Positions 1-8,241 of a stretch of 64,000 bases of DNA are shown piece after piece (the first letter of the stretch is position 1; each line of letters begins with the position of its first letter). Source of the DNA: Fretibacter sp964410285 (GTDB lineage: Bacteria > Pseudomonadota > Alphaproteobacteria > Caulobacterales > Maricaulaceae); assembly GCA_964410285.1 (NCBI GenBank), contig CAYPFR010000003.1:199434-263433 (forward strand), read 5' to 3'. The position numbers were made by a program, and so were the translations under genes. The notes beneath the pieces are model-generated. The model was not told the DNA's origin and did not search any database. It was given only the letters and a program-made list of their open reading frames with translations.

Positions 1-560
1 ATAATAACCACGCCGCGCTGGTCGGCCTCGGGCCTATTTTGGCTCAATTTTTCGACGAATGTGATCGTTTCGGCCTCAAGAGAAAAGCCAACAATCGCGT
101 TCGATAATTTCGCTATGTAATCCTCTGGCGCATCAGAAATCTTCCAAGGCTGCTTAAGCCCGCTCTCCATGACATCAGTAAGCGGCGCAAGAAAGGCGGC
201 CATATTCGCGCTATCCTCAGCCACCGTTATTTGACCGCGAATTTCGGCCGCCATATAATTCCATGTCGGCACAGCCTTATGATGCTCGGCTTTGGAGGGG
301 TAATAAGACGGCGATATATAGGCGTTGGGCCCGCGAAATATAGCCGCCGCCACACCCTCAGTTTTTGCCGCTTTCCAGAACGGGTTGGCGCGAGCGACAT
401 GGCCAAGAAAACACTGCTTCCCCGCGTCATAAAAAAGCGGCACAAGCGCGGTTACGGGGCCACCCTCCCCATTTACAGCAACCGAGGCAAAGGGACAGCG
501 CGCCGCAAATGCGAGCGCTGCTGCCTTATCGTGATTGGTGAATATGGGGGTGGGATGCAT
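1..560 (-). CDS. FMN-binding PaiB-family protein (partial, C-terminus off the left edge)
   Basis: Translation of the minus strand from an ATG at 560 is open to the window edge (186 codons, no stop). It begins MHPTPIFTNHDKAAAL and continues with PFASV, a central FRGPNAYISPSYY motif and VPTWNY. These are typical of the PaiB/FMN-binding negative transcriptional regulator family (split-barrel flavin-reductase-like fold, about 200 residues). A GGAAA stretch lies just before the ATG. Bacillus PaiB is a negative regulator of sporulation and protease genes; in proteobacteria the biochemical role is mostly untested, so only the family is called. The gene lies 80 bases downstream of gcvH on the same strand, where gcvP is often found. 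Only about 15-20 C-terminal residues should be missing. Confidence 0.8.
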   Translation of the reverse strand, partial: MHPTPIFTNHDKAAALAFAARCPFASVAVNGEGGPVTALVPLFYDAGKQCFLGHVARANPFWKAAKTEGVAAAIFRGPNAYISPSYYPSKAEHHKAVPTWNYMAAEIRGQITVAEDSANMAAFLAPLTDVMESGLKQPWKISDAPEDYIAKLSNAIVGFSLEAETITFVEKLSQNRPEADQRGVVI

Positions 561-640
561 GGGTTTCCAATTTAAATTATCCGAAACATCCGGGGTTTCG
601 GCGTTTCGATAACGTCGCTTGCTGGACAAAGACTAGGCCG

Positions 641-1012
641 CTACAAGCCCTCGCAATAGCTCTTATAGGCCGCTTCATCCATAAGGCTGCCAAGCTCATC
701 TTTATCCGTGATCTTAATTTTTAAGAACCAGCCCTTCCCGCGGGGGTCCTCGTTAACGGTGGCCGGCTCATCCTCTAGCGCGCCGTTGACCGCTGTGACT
801 TCGCCGCCCACAGGCGCGTAGACTTCGGAGGCGGCTTTCACGCTCTCGACAACCGCCGCTTCATCGCCTTTTGCCATTTCGCGGCCAAGCTCTGGTAGTT
901 CAACAAAGACGACATCGCCAAGCTGCTCCGCCGCATAGGCGCTAATGCCAACAGTGCCGGCGTCTCCGTCAACTGTAATCCATTCATGATCTTCGGTGTA
1001 ATAAGTGCTCAT
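641..1012 (-). CDS. gcvH: Glycine cleavage system H protein
   Basis: This 123-residue protein is the lipoyl carrier of the glycine cleavage system. It shuttles the aminomethyl group from the P protein to the T protein and passes electrons to the L protein in the cytoplasm. The lipoylation motif VVESVKA is present with the acceptor lysine at K59. The N-terminal YYTEDHEW and the C-terminal GWFLKIKI strand match the family, and length is normal for a bacterial H protein. It starts 18 bases after the gcvT stop and is probably cotranscribed with gcvT under the glycine riboswitch upstream of gcvT. No P protein gene is visible in the window. Confidence 0.97.
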   Translation of the reverse strand: MSTYYTEDHEWITVDGDAGTVGISAYAAEQLGDVVFVELPELGREMAKGDEAAVVESVKAASEVYAPVGGEVTAVNGALEDEPATVNEDPRGKGWFLKIKITDKDELGSLMDEAAYKSYCEGL

Positions 1013-1030
1013 GTGAAGCTCCCTGTTTGC

Positions 1031-2182
1031 CTATTTGGTTCTGTGGTAATTATGCGGCGCGAAAGGCATTTTCGCCGTTTTTGCGGGGCGCGCCTTACCG
1101 CGTACGATCAACTGCACAGGCGTACCGGCCTTTGCAAATTCGCGCGCGACATACCCCATGGCCACAGGGCCATTATGGGTGGGGCCAAAACCGCCGCTGG
1201 TTATCTCGCCAATTTTCTTCCCGTCCATATCCTGAATTTCAGTATGCTCGCGGGCCGGTGCGCGGCCCTCGGGCAGAATGCCAACCAGACGGCGGGATGG
1301 TTTATTGGCAATCTCGGCCTCTACCCGCTTTGCGCCCAAGTATTTTCCGCCCTTGCGGCGATGTCTTTGGATTGACCACAAGAGCCCAGCTTCAACGGGG
1401 CTAGTCGTTTCGTCAATATCATGTCCATAAAGGCAAAGCCCGGCCTCAAGCCGCAAGGAGTCGCGCGCGCCAAGGCCGATCGGCTCAACGTCCACATAAG
1501 CCATAAGCGCCGACCAGAGCCGCACGATATCGTCATGGCGGGCGGAAATTTCAAAGCCATCTTCCCCCGTATAGCCGCTGCGCGAAACATGCGCCCACAC
1601 AGGGCCGCCGTCGACATTACCCAGTTCCAGATCAGTATGGGTCATAAAGCTAAGCGCTTCGACCGCCGGATTAAGGCAGCCAAGAACATCACTTGCGCGC
1701 GGGCCTTGCAGGGCAATCAACGCCAATGTGTCGTCTTTGACATCCAGATTAACGCCCTTGGGCAAATGTTTTTTGATATGTTTAAAGTCCGCCGCCTTAC
1801 AGCCCGCATTCACCACCAGATAGAGATAATGCTCTGTTCCTGAATGCGCGAGGCGCGAGATCATCAAATCATCTAAAATCCCGCCGTCCTTATTTAGGAA
1901 TTGCGAATAGCGCTGCTGCCCCGGCTCAAGGTCCTGAATACTGGCAGGCACGAGGGTCTCTAGCGCTTTGGCCGCGGTTTCAAATGTCCCGTCTTCGGCG
2001 ACGATAAAACATTGGCCCATGTGGGAGACATCAAAGAGCCCCGCTTTGGCGCGCGTGTGCAAATGCTCTTTTAGAACGCCGGATGGATATTGCACGGGCA
2101 TGTCATAGCCGGCAAATTCCACCATTTTAGCCCCCAGCGCGACGTGATGGGCGTGAAGGGCTGTTTTATTGAGGTCACTCAT
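1031..2182 (-). CDS. gcvT: Aminomethyltransferase (glycine cleavage T protein)
   Basis: This tetrahydrofolate-dependent T protein releases ammonia and transfers the methylene carbon from the aminomethyl-lipoyl H protein to THF. The 383-residue product starts MSDLNKTALHAHHVAL and carries the family signatures FDVSHMGQ, RSGYTGEDGFEI and LGARDSLRLEAGL. The frame stays open upstream to about 2488, but that extension lies across the glycine riboswitch, so ATG at 2182 is the supported start; GGGAGATGCC just upstream gives a Shine-Dalgarno. It is followed directly by gcvH. Expression should rise with glycine through the riboswitch. Confidence 0.96.
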   Translation of the reverse strand: MSDLNKTALHAHHVALGAKMVEFAGYDMPVQYPSGVLKEHLHTRAKAGLFDVSHMGQCFIVAEDGTFETAAKALETLVPASIQDLEPGQQRYSQFLNKDGGILDDLMISRLAHSGTEHYLYLVVNAGCKAADFKHIKKHLPKGVNLDVKDDTLALIALQGPRASDVLGCLNPAVEALSFMTHTDLELGNVDGGPVWAHVSRSGYTGEDGFEISARHDDIVRLWSALMAYVDVEPIGLGARDSLRLEAGLCLYGHDIDETTSPVEAGLLWSIQRHRRKGGKYLGAKRVEAEIANKPSRRLVGILPEGRAPAREHTEIQDMDGKKIGEITSGGFGPTHNGPVAMGYVAREFAKAGTPVQLIVRGKARPAKTAKMPFAPHNYHRTK

Positions 2183-2204
2183 ATGGCATCTCCCGCAGAA
2201 ACTG

Positions 2205-2456
2205 CGCCTAATGCCACCAGCTGTCCCTTTGGGCCTGAGAGATTGATCCAGCGACTGATATCCAGCCGCTAAACTTACTCCGTCGGCGGGGCGTTTCACC
2301 TTCCTTTTCAAAGTGGCCCTCACATGAAGGGTCAAGAGAAAAGGTCGCCCGCTTTCCAGCGTTTTAATTCCAAGCGGTCCACTTTGCCTGAGAGTTTCCG
2401 GGGCGGTTGCTCCTTCGGCGGCGGCCAATCTTCGCTGGCGCGCGCTCTCCCACTTG
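2205..2456 (-). promoter_or_regulatory. Tandem glycine riboswitch (two aptamers) upstream of gcvT-gcvH
   Basis: On the minus strand two glycine-aptamer cores are readable. The upstream aptamer (about 2456-2355) has GGGAGAGCG, CCGAAGGAGCAA and ACTCTCAGGCAAAGTGGACC. The downstream aptamer (about 2310-2205) has GACGGAGTAA and TCTCTCAGGCCCAAAGGGAC. The aptamers are in the normal order before gcvT, whose ATG is about 23 bases after the second one. The spacing suggests control of translation initiation or a short downstream expression platform; I see no U-run terminator between aptamer II and the ATG. Confidence 0.95.
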
Positions 2457-2469
2457 AAATGAGGATTGG

Positions 2470-2498
2470 GATATGGACGATTCCACAAGATGAGTCAA
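2470..2498 (-). promoter_or_regulatory. Candidate sigma70-type promoter for the glycine riboswitch transcript
   Basis: On the minus strand TTGACT (2498-2493) is followed after 17 bases by CATATC (2475-2470). Transcription would start near 2463, immediately before the first riboswitch helix. The position fits a riboswitch leader exactly, but the -10 match is only partial. Confidence 0.55.
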
Positions 2499-2587
2499 TT
2501 CGCGCTTCACGGGCTAACGCAATTTTCAGTGGACAAATCCTTAATCTTTTCATGCCATAGGTCACAATCATATTAGCGAGAGAAATT

Positions 2588-2920
2588 ATGGGTAAGTCAC
2601 AAGAAGAAATAGCATTTGAAATGCTCTCCAAACTCAAAGGCCTTGGCGTTTGGGGAGAAGGCAATAAAGACGAAATTCTCGATCTTTTTGCCGAGTGTTT
2701 GATTGCCGCACAAGGTCAGCGCCGCGTTAAAGGACTCGAAGCTACGCGGCCCTCGGCCCCCGCAGTGCAACCCGCCGCGAGAATGGGAGCGCCCTTAACC
2801 CCGCCTGCTACCCCTATCCAGCCCCAACATGCGCCGGTTCACAATCCTGTGCACCAACAACAGCAACAGGTTGCGCAGACATTTGCTCCGCCCCAGCAAG
2901 GCTTGCAGCGTCAAGGTTAA
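2588..2920 (+). CDS. Small hypothetical protein with Gln/Pro/Ala-rich C-terminus
   Basis: This 110-residue protein starts at an ATG preceded by GAGAGAAATT. Residues 1-50 look folded and helical (MGKSQEEIAFEMLSKLKGLG). From about residue 55 on it is low-complexity, rich in proline, alanine and glutamine, with a QQQQQ run, which suggests a disordered tail. No signal peptide or membrane segment is seen. It is transcribed divergently from gcvT and convergently towards argS. I do not recognise a family. The codon use and good start context support a real gene, but no function can be assigned. Confidence 0.6.
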   Translation: MGKSQEEIAFEMLSKLKGLGVWGEGNKDEILDLFAECLIAAQGQRRVKGLEATRPSAPAVQPAARMGAPLTPPATPIQPQHAPVHNPVHQQQQQVAQTFAPPQQGLQRQG

Positions 2921-2952
2921 ACGGATAATCGAAGGCCACTCACTCCGAACCG

Positions 2953-4731
2953 CTACATGCGGTCAGGCGCCTCGATCCCTATAAGGTTCAGGCCTATCTC
3001 GAGTTGGCGCAGGGTCATCTCGGCCAAGGCCAGACGAGAGCCGCGCACGGCCTCATTTGTGCCATCGACCATAATCGGGCATTCGGTGTAAAATTTAGAA
3101 AAACTTTGCGCGAGACGGAATAAATGCTCGCAGAGAATATGCGGCGCATATTTCTCGGCAGAGGCCGTGACTGCGCGGCCAAAGCTATCGAGCGCGAGCA
3201 CAAGCTGCCGCTCCGACGGCGCTTTTACGGTTATGGGGCCCGGCCCTGCGCCCTGCGCCTCTGCGCGGCGCAAGATTGATTTGATGCGGACTGCAGCATA
3301 AAGCAGGTAAGGCCCAGTCTTGCCTTCAAAAGCGGTAAAGCGCTCGGGATCAAAGACATAATTGGTCATGCGCTGATTTTGCAGATCGGCAAATTTAAGC
3401 GCAGCCAAGCCCACCTTACGCGCGATTTCCGCCCGTTCGTCGGCACTGAAATTCTCGCCAAAGCCCGTATCCGCTAGCCGTTTCACGGCTGCCTCATTCA
3501 TAATTTCAAGCAAGTCTTCGAGACGAAGTACGCCGCCTTCTCTGGTTTTAAACGGCTTACCGTCCTTGCCGTTCATCGTGCCAAATCCGGCATGGAAAAG
3601 CTGCTCACGCTCATACCAGCCCGCTTTTACGGCCGCGCGGAAGACTTGCTCGAAATGTAAAGCTTGTCGCTGATCTACGACATAAATAATCAGATCCGGG
3701 TCAGGGTCCGACATACGGTCCACAAGGGTCGCAAGATCGGTAGTGTGATAAAGCACCGCCCCGGACCGCGCCAGCAGCATGACCGGCGGCACATCCTTTT
3801 TCTCGCCGTCTTCCTCGACGCGGATAATCAGCGCGCCGTCATCCTCCTCGGCAATGCCTTTGGCTTTAAAGTCCTCAATCATGGCGGGGATAAGCGGATC
3901 AACGCAGGCTTCACCCTTCCAAAGGTCGAACTCAACGCCCAAATTCCCATACCCCACTTTCAGCGCGGCCACGGAGACATTGATGAAATGCTCAAGAAGC
4001 GCGCGGTAGCCTGCGCGGCCTGCTTGTAGCTCAGCCGTTGCAATACGTGAGCGCTCCATGCGGTCTTTATCGTTTTTGGCGGCATTGCTCGCTTGCGGGT
4101 AAAGCCGCGCCAGATCATCCATGGTCACAGGCGAAGTCTTGGGATAGCCGCTGCTCCAGCCAGCATCAAAATAGGGAAGATCGGGCTGCTCTATCTCGAG
4201 TTCGGAGATCAGATGCCCCATCTGAAGTCCCCAATCCCCCATATGGACATCGCCAATAACCTTATGCCCAAGCGCGCGCAAAATGCGCTTGATCGCCTCG
4301 CCAATCACCGCCGACCGCAAGTGCCCTACGTGCATGGGCTTGGCGACGTTGGCCCCGCCGTAATCAATTACAATCGTTTTTGGGCTTTGCTGCGCTATAC
4401 CCATATGGACATCGGTGCCAAGGGTAGCGGCCTGCTCGGAAAGCAGACTGGCGTCGGGATGAATATTGATAAATCCAGGTCCCGCGATCTCTACATTGCC
4501 AATCCCTGCAAGGCCATGCAGTTTCTCGGCAGCTGCGGCGGCAATTTCGCGCGGATTGACTTTCTCTCCATTTTTTTTGGCAATGCCTGCCGCCGCCATG
4601 GCCCCATTACATTGAAAGGGGGCCATATCTGGGCGGTCGGATTCTCGTGTCGTCCCAATTTGCTCAGGATAACCAAGGCCCGCGAACACACCTCGCGTCG
4701 CGGCGTCGATCGTCTCTAATATGGATGTCAT
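2953..4731 (-). CDS. argS: Arginyl-tRNA synthetase
   Basis: This class I aminoacyl-tRNA synthetase charges tRNA-Arg in the cytoplasm. The 592-residue length is normal. It has an Add-1-type N-terminal domain (residues 1-115) and the HIGH-type motif HVGH at 134-137 within GGANVAKPMHVGHLRSA. In place of canonical KMSK it has the KPFKTREGG loop, as is common in ArgS. The C-terminal anticodon-binding DALR domain includes NYVFDPERF and ends IGIEAPDRM. It lies 9 bases downstream of a lipoprotein gene on the same strand, so the two are probably cotranscribed. Confidence 0.97.
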   Translation of the reverse strand: MTSILETIDAATRGVFAGLGYPEQIGTTRESDRPDMAPFQCNGAMAAAGIAKKNGEKVNPREIAAAAAEKLHGLAGIGNVEIAGPGFINIHPDASLLSEQAATLGTDVHMGIAQQSPKTIVIDYGGANVAKPMHVGHLRSAVIGEAIKRILRALGHKVIGDVHMGDWGLQMGHLISELEIEQPDLPYFDAGWSSGYPKTSPVTMDDLARLYPQASNAAKNDKDRMERSRIATAELQAGRAGYRALLEHFINVSVAALKVGYGNLGVEFDLWKGEACVDPLIPAMIEDFKAKGIAEEDDGALIIRVEEDGEKKDVPPVMLLARSGAVLYHTTDLATLVDRMSDPDPDLIIYVVDQRQALHFEQVFRAAVKAGWYEREQLFHAGFGTMNGKDGKPFKTREGGVLRLEDLLEIMNEAAVKRLADTGFGENFSADERAEIARKVGLAALKFADLQNQRMTNYVFDPERFTAFEGKTGPYLLYAAVRIKSILRRAEAQGAGPGPITVKAPSERQLVLALDSFGRAVTASAEKYAPHILCEHLFRLAQSFSKFYTECPIMVDGTNEAVRGSRLALAEMTLRQLEIGLNLIGIEAPDRM

Positions 4732-4740
4732 ATCGGAAGG

Positions 4741-5328
4741 CTACTGGCCAGCAGAGACGCGAAAGCGTTTGCCTTGCGCGTTAAATTCGCGCTGCGCATC
4801 CGTTATTTCAAAACCAACTATGATCTCGAAATTCTCCCCCGAAGTTCCTTCACTCGCGCGCGGAATGCTGTATTCATCGATGCGCTCAGTGACGGTGACG
4901 CGGTCAGCGCCTGCTGGAAATGTGACTTGTAAGGGGAAAGTTTGTTTATTCATCACGGCTATGTTTTTACGCGTTAAGGCAACAAAATACTCATAAGTCG
5001 CAGTCTCCTGAGACGACGCCGCAGGACCTCTCCCAAGATCAAAATTGATCTCAATGTCCCCGCGTATAGGCTGCTCGCCATAGTAACGGCAAAGGCTACG
5101 GATTTTACCGATCTCTCCGGTAAACCCAACGTTTTGGAAGGTCTGCGCGTCGCCGCGAAATTCCACGATTCTTGCGGCGTCATAGAGCGCAAAAGCACGG
5201 GGACATGGCCCCGGATTAGCTTCGGCGGCTGCGCCAATTTCAAAGGCCTCTTGGGTGGTTCGGCATCCGCTAGCCAAAAGAGCCGAAAGAGCGATAAAGG
5301 CAAATGTCGTTTTCATAATTGCACGCAT
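4741..5328 (-). CDS. Conserved hypothetical lipoprotein
   Basis: This is a predicted envelope lipoprotein of 195 residues. The N-terminus MRAIMKTTFAFIALSALLAS ends in a GC lipobox (Cys near residue 22). ATG at 5328 is preceded by AAGGA at good spacing, which favours it over an in-frame start 30 bases upstream. The mature part is mostly beta-like with CRYYGEQPIRGDIEINFDLG, a motif I recall from uncharacterised alphaproteobacterial lipoproteins. Function is unknown. It sits 9 bases before argS on the same strand and is divergent from ispH. Confidence 0.75.
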   Translation of the reverse strand: MRAIMKTTFAFIALSALLASGCRTTQEAFEIGAAAEANPGPCPRAFALYDAARIVEFRGDAQTFQNVGFTGEIGKIRSLCRYYGEQPIRGDIEINFDLGRGPAASSQETATYEYFVALTRKNIAVMNKQTFPLQVTFPAGADRVTVTERIDEYSIPRASEGTSGENFEIIVGFEITDAQREFNAQGKRFRVSAGQ

Positions 5329-5469
5329 AGGGCCGTCCTTTAGATTTAAGTCGCGCAAAGCCAGCGTCTATCGCTGGCCTAATGTCGCCATCTTTGCTAG
5401 GTCTTATCGGGTTACGCCTCCGCTCGCAACACCCAGGCGCGCGAATGGTCAGCGCATGAGGAGAATTTA

Positions 5470-6450
5470 ATGAGCTTGCAAACGCTTACCCCGCCAGAAA
5501 ATCCCTCACTGGCACGGAAAACCGTCTATCTCGCCGCGCCTAGAGGCTTTTGCGCGGGCGTAGATCGCGCCATTCTGATCGTCGAAGAATCATTGAAGAA
5601 ATACGGCGCGCCTGTCTATGTGCGCCATGAAATCGTGCATAACCGCCATGTGGTCAATCGCCTCAAGGAACTTGGCGCGGTCTTTGTCGAGGAGCTTTCC
5701 GATTGCCCAGATGATCGGCCCGTTGTATTTTCAGCCCATGGCGTCCCTAAATCCGTTCCGGCCGCCGCCGCCGCGCGGGAAATGACTGTGCTGGACGCCA
5801 CCTGCCCGCTCGTGTCCAAAGTCCATATAGAGGCCGAGCGCCATTTCAATCACGGTCACCATATTCTGATGATCGGCCACGCGGGCCACCCTGAAGTCAT
5901 TGGCACGATGGGGCAATTGCCGCCAGGGGCCATTACCTTGGTTGAAACTGAGGAAGAGGCCCGTACACTCGCGCCCCCAAATCCTGAGAACCTTGCGCTT
6001 GTTACGCAAACAACTCTCTCGGTTGACGATACGCAGGGCATTATCGATATTTTGCAAGGGCGGTTTCCGACCATTGCCCTGCCCTATAAAGAAGATATTT
6101 GTTACGCCACGACCAACCGCCAAATGGCGGTCAAAGCCATTGCAGAGTCGTGTGACCTTTTGCTTGTGATTGGTTCTGTAACCTCCTCGAATTCTAAACG
6201 CCTCGTCGAGGTTGGGGCCAAATCCGGCGCCAAAAACGCCCGTCTCATCTCTAGCGCAGACAGCATTGATTGGGAGTTAATTGACGGCGCGGATCGCATT
6301 GGCCTTTCGGCAGGGGCAAGCGCGCCGGAATATCTCACGGACGGCGTGTTGGCCGCGCTGCGCTCGCGCTATGATATTTCCGTTGAAGAAGTGGAAGTTA
6401 TCAAAGAAAAAGTCATCTTCCGCCTGCCCCGCCTTCTACGCGAGACATGA
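5470..6450 (+). CDS. ispH: 4-hydroxy-3-methylbut-2-enyl diphosphate reductase
   Basis: This [4Fe-4S] enzyme catalyses the last step of the MEP isoprenoid pathway, making IPP and DMAPP from HMBPP. The 326-residue protein has the three cluster cysteines of the family at C28 (PRGFCAGV), C112 (DATCPLV) and C211 (ICYATTNRQ). The catalytic-site motifs HEIVHN and SAHGVP are present. ATG at 5470 follows AGGAGA. Its stop overlaps the rnhA start by four bases (ATGA), which implies translational coupling. In many alphaproteobacteria thrB lies between ispH and rnhA; here it is absent. Confidence 0.97.
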   Translation: MSLQTLTPPENPSLARKTVYLAAPRGFCAGVDRAILIVEESLKKYGAPVYVRHEIVHNRHVVNRLKELGAVFVEELSDCPDDRPVVFSAHGVPKSVPAAAAAREMTVLDATCPLVSKVHIEAERHFNHGHHILMIGHAGHPEVIGTMGQLPPGAITLVETEEEARTLAPPNPENLALVTQTTLSVDDTQGIIDILQGRFPTIALPYKEDICYATTNRQMAVKAIAESCDLLLVIGSVTSSNSKRLVEVGAKSGAKNARLISSADSIDWELIDGADRIGLSAGASAPEYLTDGVLAALRSRYDISVEEVEVIKEKVIFRLPRLLRET

Positions 6451-6905
6451 CCACTGGCGACAAGGATTTTGTAATTTATACAGACGGGGCGTGTTCAGGA
6501 AATCCCGGGCCGGGCGGCTGGGGCGTTTACATGACTTACGGTGATAAAGAAAAGACGCTTTACGGCGGGGAACCCGACACAACAAATAACCGCATGGAAT
6601 TACAAGCCACAATTGAGGCCCTTCAGGCGGTAAATCCCAAATTCAAAGGCCCCATCACCCTTTGGACCGACAGCACCTATGTCCTAAAAGGGATCACGGA
6701 ATGGATCACCGGCTGGAAGACACGCGGCTGGAAAAACGCAGCCAAAAAGCCCGTGAAAAATGAGGATTTATGGCGGCAGCTTGACGACCTCAACGCCAAG
6801 CATGACGTGACATGGAAATGGGTCAAAGGCCACGCCGGCGTTGAAGGCAATGAGCGCGCCGACGAGCTCGCCCGCCTAGGCGTAGAGCAAGTGCGGGAGG
6901 TTTAA
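6447..6905 (+). CDS. rnhA: Ribonuclease HI
   Basis: This enzyme cleaves the RNA strand of RNA-DNA hybrids (primers, R-loops). The 152-residue length is normal for bacterial RNase HI. The catalytic carboxylates are recognisable as D13 (YTDGACSGNPGPGGWG), E51 (RMELQA), D75 (WTDSTYV) and D139 (ERADELA), with the flexible-loop histidine H129 in KGHAGVEGN. The start overlaps the ispH stop by four bases, so it is translated from the ispH message. It is convergent with the ribbon-helix-helix gene 24 bases downstream, and no strong terminator is visible between them. Confidence 0.97.
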   Translation: MTTGDKDFVIYTDGACSGNPGPGGWGVYMTYGDKEKTLYGGEPDTTNNRMELQATIEALQAVNPKFKGPITLWTDSTYVLKGITEWITGWKTRGWKNAAKKPVKNEDLWRQLDDLNAKHDVTWKWVKGHAGVEGNERADELARLGVEQVREV

Positions 6906-6929
6906 GGGCTCAACTATCCTGTTTGAAAT

Positions 6930-7580
6930 TCAATCGCCAAGCGTTGGGCGCACCTTCCAGCTATAACTAAACCCATCACCTTTCTCTATTTTTACTGCGG
7001 CCTCTTCGCCATATATAGCGGAAAGTTGAGGCATGGCGAGCACGACTTCTTCGCCGTCCTTATTTTCTTTAAGCTCAAAGGCCAACATCACACCATCTTC
7101 GTTATTAGCAAGCAATGTTTCATAGGCTCTTATCTCAATAAATAGTTCCCTGTCAGCGAGTTCAAATTTTACGGTAAAGTTATCGGTGTCTTTACCCACC
7201 ATTTCATAGTTAACACGTTTCACATGTTTTTCACCGTCTTCGCCATGCTTAATAAACTCGCCTTCGAAATCGAGGTTTAATTCGCCGGCAAATGCCAAGG
7301 ACCCAAATGACAAGAGGCCGATGAAGGCTACTCCTAGCCCTGCAAATGCTGTTTTCGGTTTGGAGAGGAGAAATGATTTTAACATGATGACACGTTCCTT
7401 ATATCCGAGGTTGGGCGTGCTAATAGATTCGTCAGTCAAATATTGATTTATCAAATCTCTAACAATTCCACTCACAGAACGGTTTTCTGATAAAGATTTC
7501 CGACGCAAAGCTTCCTTCGTCTCGAATGATACACGTATCTCGAGCATTTCAGACTTTTTAGATTTTCGCGTCCTCGGCAT
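6930..7580 (-). CDS. Ribbon-helix-helix domain fused to a signal/membrane segment and exported domain
   Basis: The 216-residue frame has three parts. Residues 10-50 (EIRVSFETKEALRRKSLSEN and following) look like a ribbon-helix-helix DNA-binding domain. Residues 66-98 begin MLKSFLLSKPKTAFAGLG and form a classical signal peptide or membrane segment ending in LAFAG. Residues 99-216 are an acidic, beta-rich extracytoplasmic domain I do not recognise. An in-frame ATG at 7385, preceded by AAGGAACG about ten bases upstream, could independently start a secreted version without the DNA-binding part. The full-length form would be a membrane-tethered regulator. Two TGTCCCGACA copies lie in its promoter. 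Function unknown. Confidence 0.7.
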   Translation of the reverse strand: MPRTRKSKKSEMLEIRVSFETKEALRRKSLSENRSVSGIVRDLINQYLTDESISTPNLGYKERVIMLKSFLLSKPKTAFAGLGVAFIGLLSFGSLAFAGELNLDFEGEFIKHGEDGEKHVKRVNYEMVGKDTDNFTVKFELADRELFIEIRAYETLLANNEDGVMLAFELKENKDGEEVVLAMPQLSAIYGEEAAVKIEKGDGFSYSWKVRPTLGD

Positions 7581-7654
7581 GACTATTTTCGACTCACTTC
7601 ATCTAAGCACAAACCTAAGAGAAAAGAGAATGGTCGACTAGACAATTGAAAAAC

Positions 7655-7696
7655 TGTCCCGACAATGGCTTTTAAGTTGTTTTTCTTGTCCCGACA
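7655..7696 (-). promoter_or_regulatory. Twin TGTCCCGACA near-palindromes upstream of the ribbon-helix-helix gene
   Basis: Identical decamers TGTCCCGACA occur at 7655-7664 and 7687-7696, start-to-start distance 32 bp (about three helical turns). Each is an imperfect palindrome (TGTC-CC-GACA). They lie 75-116 bases before the ATG of the ribbon-helix-helix gene and downstream of nfeD, so they can only serve the former. This arrangement suits a short-site, cooperative ribbon-helix-helix regulator, possibly autoregulatory; that is inference. Confidence 0.5.
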
Positions 7697-7719
7697 GAAA
7701 GCTCTTTACCGCGCTTCCC

Positions 7720-8187
7720 TTAGACCGCCTCGCAGATCAAGGTCGTGCCTTCGACGCGAATGATGCGAAGCTCTTCGCCCGCCTTGGCGCTGCCCGTGTC
7801 CATTTTGGCGCGCCACTGCGTATCGCCAAGCTGTACGCGGCCTTGACCTGTTTCGAAATCCGCAATCGCCTTGCAGCGCTCACCCACCATCATACGCGCG
7901 CGGTCATTCAAATCTGACGGTTCCCCGCCTTTGGTGCGTGGGCGGACGTATTTATGGCCAAACACCAGAAGTCCAGCGGAGATCACAAAGAAAATCAGAA
8001 ACTGAAATTCCCAGCCAATTGGCAAAAGATAGGTAAAAACCCCGACCAAAAGCGCGGCTGCGGCCGGCCAGAGAATATAGGTCGTGCCCGTGATCAACTC
8101 GAGTATCAGCAAGACCACGCCAATAATGATCCATTTCGTACCAGTCATACCTTGCAGCATGGCAATGAGTGCGTTGGGTTCATCCAT
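7720..8187 (-). CDS. NfeD family membrane protein
   Basis: This 155-residue protein is of the short NfeD type. Two to three hydrophobic segments lie at about residues 17-75 (WIIIGVVLLILELITGTTYI). They are followed by a C-terminal OB-fold-like domain (GERCKAIADFETGQGRVQLG and beyond). NfeD proteins pair with SPFH/stomatin proteins in membrane-quality control or microdomain organisation. Here the partner gene (QmcA type) lies 54 bases upstream on the same strand. The gene is called by hydropathy and the GRVQLGDTQWRA motif; no protease domain is present. Confidence 0.88.
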   Translation of the reverse strand: MDEPNALIAMLQGMTGTKWIIIGVVLLILELITGTTYILWPAAAALLVGVFTYLLPIGWEFQFLIFFVISAGLLVFGHKYVRPRTKGGEPSDLNDRARMMVGERCKAIADFETGQGRVQLGDTQWRAKMDTGSAKAGEELRIIRVEGTTLICEAV

Positions 8188-8241
8188 CTTTAATCCCCTA
8201 TTTTGAATTTAGGCCCTTAGGTTTTATGTTCTATTGCACGG

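Noticed and set aside
581..601. Stem CCGAAAC/GTTTCGG between gcvH and the PaiB-like gene as a terminator
   Set aside because: Only seven base pairs and no T run on the minus strand; not enough to call a terminator.
2183..2488. N-terminal extension of GcvT by 102 residues
   Set aside because: The extension translates the glycine riboswitch; family alignment and the Shine-Dalgarno support ATG at 2182.
4093..4719. 208-residue frame antisense to argS
   Set aside because: No domain or signal and fully covered by argS; a shadow frame.
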